Assembly: GCA_963758555.1 (NCBI GenBank)
Contig: CAVWVW010000004.1
Location: 62,001-126,000 of the forward strand
Source: CAIUMH01 sp963758555
Lineage (GTDB): Bacteria; Actinomycetota; Acidimicrobiia; Acidimicrobiales; RAAP-2
Length of the DNA stretch: 64,000 bases
Reading direction: 5' to 3'
The position numbers and the translations under genes are program-made. Positions 35,162-44,617 of the stretch are shown here, piece after piece (position 1 is the first letter of the stretch; each line of letters starts with the position of its first letter). A model generated the notes under the pieces. It had not been told where the DNA came from. It was given only the letters and a program-made list of their open reading frames with translations, and did no database searches.

Positions 35162-36910
35162 TCAGCGCGATACCGCCGAAACCGGCTCCCGAACAGACGA
35201 ACCTGGACTGACGATGGCACCTGGAAATCGCCCGGTGACATCACCGTGATCAAAGGTCGCCACCCCATTGACCAAGGTCAGACGCATTGGGGCCGGCGCC
35301 CTCGTGTAGCGATAGGTGAGGCCACCTGTGCCGTCGGGCACGTCCCAGACTTTCTCTTCCGGTCGCCGTTCGATCTCGCTCAGGTCAAAGACGGTGATGT
35401 CAGCAGGACGACCTTCGGCGAGGACGCCTCGGTCTTCGAGCCCGAGGTAGTTCGCCACCTTTCCGGTGAGTACGTGCACGGCCTCTTCGATGGTCAGGAC
35501 CTGTCGATCACGCACGTAGTCAGTGAGGAGAAGGATGTTGTCACCAGCGCCACAGAAGAGCTGTCCGTGAGCACCAGCGTCTGAGACATTCCCCACCGAC
35601 CGCGGATCTCTCAAGAGTCGAAGCACCACGTCCTCATCAACCTCAAGCGAGCGCTTCAGGACCAGGGAACCCACGCCATTGGTGATCAAGTACTCGGCAA
35701 GGGCATCTGAGGGATGGTCAATCCCCGTCGCGCTCATGTAGTCGGCGAGCGTGATTCCCGTCTCGGTATAGCCAGTCTCGCTCTCGCGGAACGTCAGAGC
35801 TGCTGGGTCATTGAGATACGAGTGAGGCAGCTGGTTGTCCCACGACTTCCGAGCTCGATCTCGCCAGTCAGGATCGGCCAGCATCGCCAGCTTCTCGACC
35901 TCGTCGTGTGAGTTCACCATCTCCTGCCAGACGGGATTTCCGTTTTGGCTGAACACCAGACTCGAGACAAAGTTCATCATCGAGGTCGGCGAGACGTGAT
36001 GGAAGCCTGTCCAGAAGTCGCGACCCTCTGCCTTGAAGCGCTCGTGCAACGCGTCGAGCTCGGGGCGGATTGCAGCCTGGAACTTGAAAGCTGGGACGCC
36101 GACCCACTGCATCCGAACGTTGGTCTCGACGGCGATTGCGCCCAATCTCTCCACCGTCACAGCCGCTGTGTTTCTCATGAAGATGTCCGTGATGACCTCG
36201 AAGGTCGCACCGACGTGACGACCAACCACTGCGAGCAGGGCGCGCAGCTCCGCATCATCGGCCAGCTGACTCGGCAGCGGCCGCTCATGTCGGTCATAGT
36301 CGAAGAAGTTCGTCGAGAGACCCATGGCCCCGGCTCCCAGCGCGTCATCGAGAAGCTCGGCCATCTCTTCAGACTCTGCTGACGTCGCAGTGCGCTCCCA
36401 GGCCTCCTGGCCCATCACGGCGAGACGCAGCGCGATGTGCCCGCAGTAGGCGCCGAAATTGACGGGCGTCTTCACCTTGCTCTCCATGGAGGCTCGGTAT
36501 TCGCTCCACTTCTTCCAATCCCACGGAAGGACGTCTCGCTGAGGCGCTTCAGGGATGTCCTCGAAGTAGTTGAAGATGTCGATCATCTCGTTCCGGACTG
36601 CTGGGTCAGCGTGCGCGGGAGCCGCCGAGAACCCGCAGTTGCCATTGATAGACGTCGTGACGCCGTAGGAGCTGAGAGGTTCCATCAGAGGCGCCCACCA
36701 GACGCCCGCGTCCCAGTGGTTGTGCTGCTCGATGAAGCCCGGCGTCACGTAGCAGCCTGAAGCGTCGATCAACCGCTCTCGGCCCTCTTGTTCCAGCGTC
36801 GGCGCGATCTCGTCGATCTGACCGTGCCGAACCCGCAGGTCTCCCCGATAGGCCGGAGCACAAGTTCCGTCGACGATCGTGCCGTTCTTGATTAGGTACT
36901 GGACTTCCAT
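35162..36910 (-). CDS. amidohydrolase, N-acyl-D-amino-acid deacylase-like (COG3653)
   Basis: A 582-residue metal-dependent amidohydrolase. The first metal site is HNHWD in PGFIEQHNHWDAG (about residue 60), followed by INGNCGFSAAPAH, typical of D-aminoacylases. SDAGAHGQLFCGAGDN near residue 445 holds the metal-binding Asp, and VLAEGRPADITVFD closes the TIM-barrel/beta-sandwich hydrolase. A paralogue lies at 39725-41455. Despite the family name, the genomic setting suggests hydrolysis of an amide or cyclic intermediate rather than a D-amino acid. Confidence 0.86.
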   Translation of the reverse strand: MEVQYLIKNGTIVDGTCAPAYRGDLRVRHGQIDEIAPTLEQEGRERLIDASGCYVTPGFIEQHNHWDAGVWWAPLMEPLSSYGVTTSINGNCGFSAAPAHADPAVRNEMIDIFNYFEDIPEAPQRDVLPWDWKKWSEYRASMESKVKTPVNFGAYCGHIALRLAVMGQEAWERTATSAESEEMAELLDDALGAGAMGLSTNFFDYDRHERPLPSQLADDAELRALLAVVGRHVGATFEVITDIFMRNTAAVTVERLGAIAVETNVRMQWVGVPAFKFQAAIRPELDALHERFKAEGRDFWTGFHHVSPTSMMNFVSSLVFSQNGNPVWQEMVNSHDEVEKLAMLADPDWRDRARKSWDNQLPHSYLNDPAALTFRESETGYTETGITLADYMSATGIDHPSDALAEYLITNGVGSLVLKRSLEVDEDVVLRLLRDPRSVGNVSDAGAHGQLFCGAGDNILLLTDYVRDRQVLTIEEAVHVLTGKVANYLGLEDRGVLAEGRPADITVFDLSEIERRPEEKVWDVPDGTGGLTYRYTRAPAPMRLTLVNGVATFDHGDVTGRFPGAIVSPGSSVREPVSAVSR

Positions 36911-37201
36911 TGGACCCCCATCCGTTCAACGCCAACGTTGATTCATACCTGATCTGCCACGCGACTGGCTCCGACGGAGCGTCGACCTCGCAGCTCCGGG
37001 TGTCGGCGAGTATCCCAGTTACACTACGCGACGAGGCGGCGTCAGACCACGTCGCCTATGGGTGTTCCTCGTCAGGGCCTTGAGACGCGAAACGGGTGAG
37101 CAGACGATCGCCACGTAGCCAGCTGCTGGCGTGGGAGGGCTCGGAGAGATTGCCCGTGGCATGGCACATGAATCGCCGGCTTGTGCGCGTGTTCCTTCTC
37201 T

Positions 37202-38458
37202 TCACACGTGCACAGGGAGTTTTGCGAAGCCACGCACCGTTGAGGTGTGGACCATCTCGGCGCTGTCTCTCTCAACACTCCACGTCGGGTATCGCTTGAG
37301 GAGCTCTCGAAGCGCGACCTTCGCCTCCATCCGTGCCAGCGCCGCACCCACGCAGAAGTGGGCCCCGTAACCGAACGACAGGTGGCGATCGACGTCTCGC
37401 GTCACGTCAAACACGTCGGGCTGGGCAAAATGTCGCTCGTCACGGTTGCCCGAGCCATTCAGCATCAAGAGCTTGGAGCCAGCAGGGATGAGCTGGCCGT
37501 GGAACTTGACGTCAGCCGTCACGAAGCGACCGTTGACGGGTGAGGGAGCTTCGAACCGCAGGGTTTCTTCAATGGCGTTCGGTATGAGCGCGGGCTCGGC
37601 CACCAGCTTCGCCCGCTCGGCAGGAAATTGGTCCAGCAGAGAGCCAGCCCAGCCGAGCAGCCGGGCCACGGTCTCTGTCCCGGCGGCAGAGAGAAGTAGC
37701 ACGAAGGAGTAGATCTCGGCGTCGTTGAGCTTGCGCAGCCGGCCCCCCTCGTCGAGATCTGTGGTCGCGAGGACCGACATCAGATCGTCCTGAGGTGCCA
37801 GTCTCCGCTCTTCGATCAGTGCAGGCAGGATTTGGAACAGTGCACTCATCCCCATGGTTCCCGAGACGTCGATGAGATCATCGGCAGAGTCGAGGCCGCC
37901 AGCTTGGTTCGAGGCGATCTGCTCGCCATCAGTGGCAACGGTCAGCGAGGCGTCAACGCCTCGTCGCCACTCTTCCTCGAACCCCTCCGGAAAGCCGAGC
38001 AGGGCGAGGATGACGGTCGGTGGGATGATGCCGCCGTAGTCCTCGACGAAGTCGAAGCGGTGTTGGCCGTCGAGCTTGTCGAGGAGTGAGTTCGCCAGCC
38101 TCGTCACCCGATCTTCGAGCGCCGCCATCGTGCGAAGGGAGAAGGCCCGACTCACCACTTTCCTGTGCCACGTGTGTTGAGGAGGGTCCATGTAGATCAT
38201 CATCGTCTCGGAGAGGCCACTCATCTCAGGTCCGAGCGACTCGAGTGACGTTGAGTGCGTTGAGGTGAACATCTCGGTGTCGACGGTCGCAGCGAGCACG
38301 TCGTCGTAGCGGCTCAGCGCGTAGAACTCGTACTTCTCGTTCCAGTACACCGGTGCTTCGTCTCGAAGGCGACGCCAGATCCGCTGCGCGTCGAGATCCA
38401 CGTCGAAGTCGAAGGGGTCATAGTAGAGATCACCGTGGTGTTCAGTGTCGGTGGACAT
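37202..38458 (-). CDS. cytochrome P450
   Basis: A 418-residue soluble P450. The I-helix reads LLLSAAGTETVARLLG, with Val where the second conserved Thr often lies. The ExxR motif is ETLRFEAPSPVNGR and the heme loop is HLSFGYGAHFCVGAALARME. AAAGG-type ribosome site AAAGGACGGGA precedes the ATG. It belongs to a different P450 branch from those at 14331 and 24877. It lies between the two amidohydrolase pairs, 34 bases past the amidohydrolase at 38493. Confidence 0.92.
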   Translation of the reverse strand: MSTDTEHHGDLYYDPFDFDVDLDAQRIWRRLRDEAPVYWNEKYEFYALSRYDDVLAATVDTEMFTSTHSTSLESLGPEMSGLSETMMIYMDPPQHTWHRKVVSRAFSLRTMAALEDRVTRLANSLLDKLDGQHRFDFVEDYGGIIPPTVILALLGFPEGFEEEWRRGVDASLTVATDGEQIASNQAGGLDSADDLIDVSGTMGMSALFQILPALIEERRLAPQDDLMSVLATTDLDEGGRLRKLNDAEIYSFVLLLSAAGTETVARLLGWAGSLLDQFPAERAKLVAEPALIPNAIEETLRFEAPSPVNGRFVTADVKFHGQLIPAGSKLLMLNGSGNRDERHFAQPDVFDVTRDVDRHLSFGYGAHFCVGAALARMEAKVALRELLKRYPTWSVERDSAEMVHTSTVRGFAKLPVHV

Positions 38459-38492
38459 TCCCGTCCTTTCTGCTCCAGCAGCCTTGACCGAA

Positions 38493-39704
38493 TCAGATGG
38501 CCCTTGTGATCTCTTCGGCGTTCTGGAACATGATTTGCTTCTGATCCTCGATGGAGAATGACGCGACGTTCTCTAGGAAGTCCTCCGGAGCCGGAAAGCC
38601 TTCCCCGTGAGGCCAGTCGGACCCGAAGAGGATGCGGTCAACCGGCATATGGCGAGCCAGTTCAAGCACGTCCTCTTCGACGAACGGCGCCACCCAGCAG
38701 TGTTCGAGGAACTGATCTCTTGGATTCGACTTGTAGCGGCCGCCGTGGCCCAGGTACTCCAGCGCTTGGAGGAGGGAGGGCACCCAAGCGCAGCCGTTCT
38801 CGATGTATGCCACCTTGAGCGTGGGGAACCTTTCAAAGAGCCGATGCGCCACGAGCACGTAGGCGAAGTCATGCACGATGCGGTTCTTGATCAGTCCCGA
38901 GAACGAGGACATCTGTCCGAGGTGGTTCGTGTCAGGAGGTGCGACCTCTCCCATGTGCGCCTCTCCCCAGACGTCGTCCATCGAGTCGTAGATGCCCGCA
39001 TAAGTCAGATCGGATCCATCGTGCGTCGCCACCACCACGTTGGCCTCTTGGGCCAGTCCCCAGAACTGATCGAAAATCGGGTCGGCCGGGGACCGCATCC
39101 CCTCCTTGGTCACAGCAGAGCCATGTCGAATGTTCACGACACGCGCACCATGTTCCACGCACCACTTGAGCTCGGCGAAGGTGGACTCTGGATCACACAT
39201 GGTGAGGTAGGGCACACCGAAGATCCTGTCTCGATAGGCGAAGCCCCACTGCTCCTCGAGCCATCGATTGAACGCTTGGTAAGAGCCGATCGCCGCCTCG
39301 ATGTCAGTGTGAAGCAGCGGCTCGATGACGACACCCTGAGAAGGGAACAACCACGCTGCATCAAGGCCTTGCTCATCCATCACCTGCAGGCGAGCGTCTC
39401 GCTCGAACCACTCCGGATGTTCTGACGGTTTCTCCGTGAACTCGGCCTCAAAGGCTTCTCGTGAGGTGCCCCCCTTGAAGTAATCCATGAAGGCACCGGG
39501 CTTAGGCCTAGGCGTCACGTCTGAGGGACCATGGAGCCACTCAATGGGTTGTCCATCGATGACGTAGCACGTGGCGCCATCAATGACTTTGACCTGGACG
39601 CCGCGGTCCTTGAACTTCGGATCGCGATGGCGAGTGAAGGCGTCGCTCGTCTCCCAATAGTGGTTGTCGGCATCGAACATCGCAGGCAGGGCGGAACCGG
39701 TCAT
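38493..39704 (-). CDS. amidohydrolase family 2 protein
   Basis: A 403-residue PF04909-type metal hydrolase or decarboxylase. It begins MTGSALPAMFDADNHYWETSD; the DADNHYWE form replaces the usual DxHxH metal motif seen in related decarboxylases. GSDWPHGEG near residue 370 holds the conserved Asp and His. A strong AAGGAGGTCGAG site precedes the ATG. It lies between a P450 and the D-aminoacylase-like gene and is paralogous to the frameshifted gene at 41491-42682. Confidence 0.87.
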   Translation of the reverse strand: MTGSALPAMFDADNHYWETSDAFTRHRDPKFKDRGVQVKVIDGATCYVIDGQPIEWLHGPSDVTPRPKPGAFMDYFKGGTSREAFEAEFTEKPSEHPEWFERDARLQVMDEQGLDAAWLFPSQGVVIEPLLHTDIEAAIGSYQAFNRWLEEQWGFAYRDRIFGVPYLTMCDPESTFAELKWCVEHGARVVNIRHGSAVTKEGMRSPADPIFDQFWGLAQEANVVVATHDGSDLTYAGIYDSMDDVWGEAHMGEVAPPDTNHLGQMSSFSGLIKNRIVHDFAYVLVAHRLFERFPTLKVAYIENGCAWVPSLLQALEYLGHGGRYKSNPRDQFLEHCWVAPFVEEDVLELARHMPVDRILFGSDWPHGEGFPAPEDFLENVASFSIEDQKQIMFQNAEEITRAI

Positions 39705-39724
39705 CTCGACCTCCTTCCTTGTCG

Positions 39725-41455
39725 TCAGGCTGCTGTCCCATGGCGGAGCAGCAGGCCCGGGGTCTCATCGGTGCACTTTCCGTCGATGAACGTGGTCTTG
39801 CCGTTCACGATGACTCGGTCGTAGCCGGTGGCCTTCTGCACGAGTCGCCATTCGTCAGCTGGGTAGTCAAACAGCCGTTCTTGGGGCAGCGCATCGACCA
39901 CGTCGGGGTCGTAAATGATCACGTCAGCCGGCATCCCCTCAGCCAGGTGGCCACGGTCTCGGAGTCCCACCGCCTGAGCCGGGTACGCCGAGAGGCGCCA
40001 GTGCGCCTCTTCGAGCGACATGATCTGGTGCTTGCGGACCCAATGGGCTAGAAGCTCTGTCGCGAAGCGCGCCGTGGTGACGAACTTGGTGTGCGCCCCT
40101 CCGTCGCTAATCCCCGGCAGCGCCACCGAACAGGACGCCACCTCCTTGACGGCCTTCGGATCCATCTCGATCATGGTGGTGCCGAACCCCACGTTGAGCT
40201 GGCCCAAGACCGCGACATCGAGCATGGCGTCAAGTGGGTGCTTGCCCTCTCGCTCAGCAATCTCACCGATCGTGAAACCCTCGTAGCGCTCCTTGAGCTC
40301 CAACGCGTTCGGAGCGTCGCTCGTGATCCAGTTGACCGTAATCTCGTTGATCGGATAGCCAACGGGCCCGAAGCCTTCTCCAAGCATGTCGATGACTTCC
40401 CTGAGAGCAGGTCTCCGTTCGGCGTCTGCGAACTTCGCGATCTTCTCCTCGAGTGTGCCGAGACAGACTTCCTTCCAGGCCGGGAAGAGATCCATCAGGT
40501 TGTAGTTCTCAAGCACGATCTCTGACTGAAACCGGACGATCTGTGCCGAGGCAAAGACGCGCAGCCCTTCTTCCAGGTTGAGTTCCTCGAGGCGGGCGAT
40601 GGTGGCGAGGTGGGGAAACTGGGACTCTCCGTGTTGGCTCACCGAGCCAGTGGGGGCGAGTGCGTTCCAGATGATGGGTCGACCGCTCTCCCGTGCGATC
40701 AACGCCGCCGTCTCAAGCTGACCGGTGATCTGCGTCGTGCCCCGGCCCAGCCTCCTAAGTGCGCGAGAGAACGCGATGATCTCTCGTTCCGTCATCATGT
40801 CGGTGACCATCGGAGAGCCGTCAAAGTCGAGCTGCACGTTGTAGAGGTCACCAGCGATCTGCGAGCTCCAGCCGCAGCCCCCGGCCTCCATCGACTCGAC
40901 CAGGAGCTCACACATCGCTTCGAGCTCAGCGTCCGAAGCCCGATCCGCCTTTGCCTTGTCGACGCCGACCACGTACGCGTAGAGAGGCGCCAGGGGTACG
41001 AGCGCCATGGCGTTCACGCCCTTCGGAATGCGATCGATGCTGTCGAGGAACTCGGGGAAGGTTTCCCAGTCCCACGGCATGCCGGCCCGCATGGTCTTGA
41101 TCGGAACAGCCTCGTTGCGCGAGAGGCTGAGCATCGCTCGGTCTTGTTCTTCCTCTCTGCACGGAGCAAAGCCGAAGCCGCAGTTGCCGAGGACGACTGT
41201 GGTGACGCCGTGCCAGCTCGACATCGTGCACCACGGATCCCAGAAGATCTGGCTGTCGTAGTGAGTGTGGATGTCCACAACCCCCGGAGCGACGATCTTG
41301 CCTGTGGCGTCGACCATCTCATCGCCCTCAGAGGCATCGATCACCCCGATCTGTGTGATGAAGCCGTCCTTGACCCCGACGTCTGCCTTGAATCGGGGCG
41401 TGCGCAATCCATCGATGATGGTTCCCCCCTTGATCACCAAGTCATACTTGGCCAT
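39725..41455 (-). CDS. amidohydrolase, N-acyl-D-amino-acid deacylase-like (COG3653)
   Basis: A 576-residue paralogue of the gene at 35162. Metal motif HTHYD lies in PGVVDIHTHYDSQIFWDP, then VVLGNCGFGFAPCREEE. ISDGGAHTKFVTTARF near residue 450 supplies the conserved Asp, and HLAEGMPADVIIYDPD the sandwich domain. It lies 20 bases upstream of the amidohydrolase-2 gene at 38493 and 35 bases downstream of the one at 41491, so the three are surely co-transcribed. Confidence 0.87.
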   Translation of the reverse strand: MAKYDLVIKGGTIIDGLRTPRFKADVGVKDGFITQIGVIDASEGDEMVDATGKIVAPGVVDIHTHYDSQIFWDPWCTMSSWHGVTTVVLGNCGFGFAPCREEEQDRAMLSLSRNEAVPIKTMRAGMPWDWETFPEFLDSIDRIPKGVNAMALVPLAPLYAYVVGVDKAKADRASDAELEAMCELLVESMEAGGCGWSSQIAGDLYNVQLDFDGSPMVTDMMTEREIIAFSRALRRLGRGTTQITGQLETAALIARESGRPIIWNALAPTGSVSQHGESQFPHLATIARLEELNLEEGLRVFASAQIVRFQSEIVLENYNLMDLFPAWKEVCLGTLEEKIAKFADAERRPALREVIDMLGEGFGPVGYPINEITVNWITSDAPNALELKERYEGFTIGEIAEREGKHPLDAMLDVAVLGQLNVGFGTTMIEMDPKAVKEVASCSVALPGISDGGAHTKFVTTARFATELLAHWVRKHQIMSLEEAHWRLSAYPAQAVGLRDRGHLAEGMPADVIIYDPDVVDALPQERLFDYPADEWRLVQKATGYDRVIVNGKTTFIDGKCTDETPGLLLRHGTAA

Positions 41456-41490
41456 CGCTCACCCCCTTCTTGAGACACATCCCACAAGCA

Positions 41491-42682
41491 CTACGCAACC
41501 TTGAGAGCCTCGGCCAGATTGCCGCCCATGATCCTGCGGACTTCGTCTTCCGAGAAGCTGCCCTCTAGCTCGTCGGCATAGGTCACAGGATCGGCGAGGC
41601 CCTCCGGATGCGGAAAGTCTGAGCCAAAGACGACCCGGTCAGTCCCCACCGCCTTGATGAGGCCCACTGGGTCCTCTTCGAAGAAGGGGTGCACCCAGAT
41701 GTTGCGGTGCAGAACCTCGACGGGATCTTCAAGGAAGCCCGCTGGATGCTTTGCATACACCTGGCCCAGAGCCTCCATGAGCGGAATGACCCAGCTCGAG
41801 CCATTTTCGACGGGGAGGATTCGGAGCTTCGGGTGCCTCGAGAGCATCCCATGAGTGATCGCCGAACTCATGGCGTCGAAGATGCCTCGGCTCGTGGCGT
41901 GTGCGACTGCTTGGAAGAGCGATCCTCCAGAGAACGGAAGCATCTCGTCGAAGTGCCCTTCCCACTGGTTGTAGTAACGGGTCATGCCGTCGTCAGAAGC
42001 GTGCATGCCGACCGTGATGTCATACTCCTCAACCCTGCTCCAGAAGGCGTCGAACTCCGGCAGAGCGAAGGACCGGTACCCACGCAGACTTGGAACGGGC
42101 GCGGGACGCACGAGGATGATCTTCGCTCCTCGCTCAGCCAGCCAGTCGAGCTTCCCGGATGGCCTCGTCGACGATGGGAAGCGTGATGACGGGTGCTGCG
42201 TAGATGCGATCCTCGTAGTTAAACGTCCACTCTTCATGCATCCATTGGTTAAACGAGTGGATGACCGCGTGGGTGGCCTCAGGATCACTGGCGAGTCGCT
42301 CTTCGAGGACACTTGCCAAGGTGGGCCACATGATGGCCCGATCGACACCTTGCTCATCCATCAACGCGAGGCGAGGTTCTGGCCGGAAGAAAGCATCCGG
42401 CGCTGTGATGGCCTTACCCAAGATCTCGCGTCGAGACTTACCCTCCGGGTTTCCATTCTTGAAGTACTCAGCTTGGGCGCCCGGGGCCGCCACCTTGACG
42501 AAGGTGGGGTTTGGTATGTATTCGGAGATCTGGCCCTTGATGGCGAGCTTGTCTCTGCCGTTGACCTGCACGTACTTGATCACCTCCTTGTACGGGTCAG
42601 GCAGGTAGCGCGTGAAAGCATCTTTCTGCTCGTACATGTGGTTGTCGGCATCAAAGACCGGGTAATTGAGACGGTGATTCAT
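41491..42682 (-). pseudogene. amidohydrolase family 2 protein, frameshifted
   Basis: The N-terminal frame from ATG 42682 reads MNHRLNYPVFDADNHMYEQK and runs to VDEAIREARLAG before a stop. The other frame continues LDWLAERGAKIILVRPAPV and ends with VFGSDFPHPEG and NLAEALKVA at 41491. Both halves match the intact paralogue at 38493 (DADNHYWE, GSDWPHGEG). One extra A in GGGAAGCTCGAC at 42152-42153 accounts for the break; without it the sequence reads IRELDWLAE. Without correction, the metal-site half is lost from the first product. Confidence 0.86.
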
Positions 42683-42729
42683 GACTCCCCCAATGGCTTG
42701 CGGTTTGGATTCTTGACGGTATGACTCAT
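42679..42729 (-). CDS. 16-codon bridging/leader reading frame
   Basis: MSHTVKNPNRKPLGES has its own AGGAG site six bases before the ATG and ends in an ATGA overlap with the amidohydrolase start. TGGGGGAG within it is the amidohydrolase ribosome site. It could be a translational coupling leader. No peptide function is implied. Confidence 0.35.
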   Translation of the reverse strand: MSHTVKNPNRKPLGES

Positions 42730-42870
42730 CGTGAACTCCTCGGGTTGCGATCTCAACTTGCGACCAGCGACCTGAGGACAGAGCCTCGATCCTGGTCGTG
42801 GATGCGGCCGTGGCTTGGCCGCAAATCTGTGCTGTATCCCACGAGCGAGTAGGGCGTTCCACACTGGGGC

Positions 42871-44169
42871 TTAGATCTTTGGCGCCGTGAACGAGGTGCT
42901 GCCTGGGATCAAGGGGTAGCAGGAGGGGTTGCTCGACGTCGCCTTGAAGCCCGACGGCTTGGCCACTTCTGTCCAACCACATTGCAAATGGGTGTTGTAC
43001 CCAAAGTTGACCTTGTAGTTCAGCGTGACCGGCAAAATGCCATTTGCGTTGTAGCTCGTCGTGTTGCGGAGGGCCTTCATCACGCTCGCAGCAGTCGGGT
43101 TGGCCCCTCCCTGACCAAGTCCGAGGATCATCAGATCTGCGCCGGTGTACGCCTCATTTTGGCCATAATCTGGGAAGTCGGAGCCAGTGAAGTGGCCATA
43201 CTTCTTGAAGGCAGCCTGCATGGCGGTCACGCCCGCGTTGGGCGTCACGTTCCAAGGGCGCATGCCCGTGCCGAAGTTCACCCCTTGCACAGCGTTCCAG
43301 ACATTCGACTTCACCAGGCTTGACTCGTAGCCAGTGGCAAAGGAGACGACCTTCGGGAAGACGCCGTTCTGCTTCAGGGACGTAAGCAGTGCGATGTTCG
43401 AGTTGACGTCCATCAGCGATACGAGCGCGTCTATACCGGCTGACTTCCCAGCCAATGCTTCAGCCCCGAAGGACTCCGTCCCAAAAGGTACTGAGGTGTC
43501 CATGACGCCCACCTTCAACCCGGCGGCCAGGGCCGACTTGGAGATGCCGTAGGTGGCGTGCACTGAGCTGGGCGAGATCCCGTACCCGTACGTGCCGAGC
43601 ACTTTGGCGCCGTCCTTCTTCAAGAGCTCCCCAGTTGACTTCGACCAAGGGACCTTGGGGTCCGTGTTGTTTGCGTCCGCGGGAAACATGTTCGTGTAGG
43701 GCTGCATTCCCCATTCGCTCCCATCACCCGCGTTGCCCGTCACCGGGATGCCGGCCTGTTGCGCATACTTCGCCGCAATGAAGAAGAGCGGGGTGTTCGC
43801 GACGATGCCGACCACTCCGTCGGAGATCGCCTGCTGCACTGCGATCGTGATCTGCGACGTGCTCGTCTGATCATCGATCACGATCGGGTCGATCTTGTGA
43901 CCATTGACGCCGCCAGCCGCGTTCTGGGCATCGACTCGCGAAGTGAAGCCCACGATCGAATCGCCGTTCTCGGCAGCATCCGCGCCTGTCAACGACGCTA
44001 TGAACGCGATCTTGATCGGAGCGCCATTGCCCCCTGCTGTCTTGGTACCCGTCGTTCCGCTGCTCGTCGTTGACGGTGAGCTTGAGGACGAGCCACACGC
44101 AGCTGAGACGAGCCCTACCGCCAGCGTTGCCACCACGAGCCCTGAAGTCCTTGGGTTCCACTTCTTCAT
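42871..44169 (-). CDS. substrate-binding lipoprotein, Peripla_BP_6 type
   Basis: A 432-residue lipoprotein of the branched-chain amino acid/amide ABC family. The signal peptide ends VSAAC, followed by a Ser/Thr/Gly linker, then IKIAFIASLTGADAAENGDS and the family's NAAGGVNGHKIDPIVIDDQ. No permease or ATPase gene is nearby. It is a close paralogue of the protein at 48333-49631 (shared DPKVPWSK, ISPSSVHATYG, NGILPVTLNY-like segments). A perfect GTAAC-TCA-GTTAC palindrome lies 37 bases upstream of the start. Confidence 0.9.
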   Translation of the reverse strand: MKKWNPRTSGLVVATLAVGLVSAACGSSSSSPSTTSSGTTGTKTAGGNGAPIKIAFIASLTGADAAENGDSIVGFTSRVDAQNAAGGVNGHKIDPIVIDDQTSTSQITIAVQQAISDGVVGIVANTPLFFIAAKYAQQAGIPVTGNAGDGSEWGMQPYTNMFPADANNTDPKVPWSKSTGELLKKDGAKVLGTYGYGISPSSVHATYGISKSALAAGLKVGVMDTSVPFGTESFGAEALAGKSAGIDALVSLMDVNSNIALLTSLKQNGVFPKVVSFATGYESSLVKSNVWNAVQGVNFGTGMRPWNVTPNAGVTAMQAAFKKYGHFTGSDFPDYGQNEAYTGADLMILGLGQGGANPTAASVMKALRNTTSYNANGILPVTLNYKVNFGYNTHLQCGWTEVAKPSGFKATSSNPSCYPLIPGSTSFTAPKI

Positions 44170-44205
44170 CTGCCCCCCCGGGTCTGATGGTTACTGCTTG
44201 GGACT

Positions 44206-44218
44206 GTAACTCAGTTAC
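44206..44218. promoter_or_regulatory. candidate operator GTAAC-N3-GTTAC
   Basis: A perfect palindrome GTAACTCAGTTAC, 37 bases upstream of the substrate-binding lipoprotein start (44169, minus strand). A half-site GGTTAC lies at 44189-44194. The same pattern recurs upstream of three more genes. Confidence 0.55.
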
Positions 44219-44542
44219 GAACTTGACGTCACTATCGACTTTCGACCGCGCCACGGCAGTGCCATTCGACGCAGCTGTCGTCCGGGCAGCTCAGGGCCAA
44301 TCGGCGACGAGCACGGCGTCGGATCGGCACGTGAGATACCACCGTTTCGTTCTCTGCTCTCGCCCCTCCACTCGGAGATTCGAGTGGATGGCGAAGGGAC
44401 GAGTGGCCTGGAGGCCACGTACGAGGGATCTTCCGAAGGAGGTTCTGTGCGATCCCCATCGAAGGCTCCACACTGGTGGTCAGGCGGCGCAACGGTCCGA
44501 AGGACGCTGGTACCCCTTGAGGTAGCCGTTCTCCGTCGTCAT

Positions 44543-44555
44543 GTAACCATGTTAC
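44543..44555. promoter_or_regulatory. candidate operator GTAAC-N3-GTTAC
   Basis: A perfect palindrome GTAACCATGTTAC, 63 bases upstream of the lipoprotein hydrolase start (44618). It matches the site at 44206 in both arms. Confidence 0.55.
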
Positions 44556-44617
44556 GATTCGTGGCACTCGCTCCGGGGGTTGGGGTGGAAGACACCAAGA
44601 AGCTCGGGGGGGCACAT

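Larger units (their letters stand above)
44170..44617. other. divergent promoter region without genes
   Basis: About 450 bases between divergent lipoprotein genes. It holds two GTAAC-N3-GTTAC palindromes (44206-44218, 44543-44555) near the two starts and a 7-bp hairpin TCCACTC/GAGTGGA (44367-44388) in the middle. No open frame here has coding features I recognise. Confidence 0.6.

Noticed and set aside
44367..44388. Hairpin TCCACTC/GAGTGGA as a terminator
   Set aside because: It lies in the middle of a divergent promoter region with no gene ending nearby, so I mention it only in the region note.
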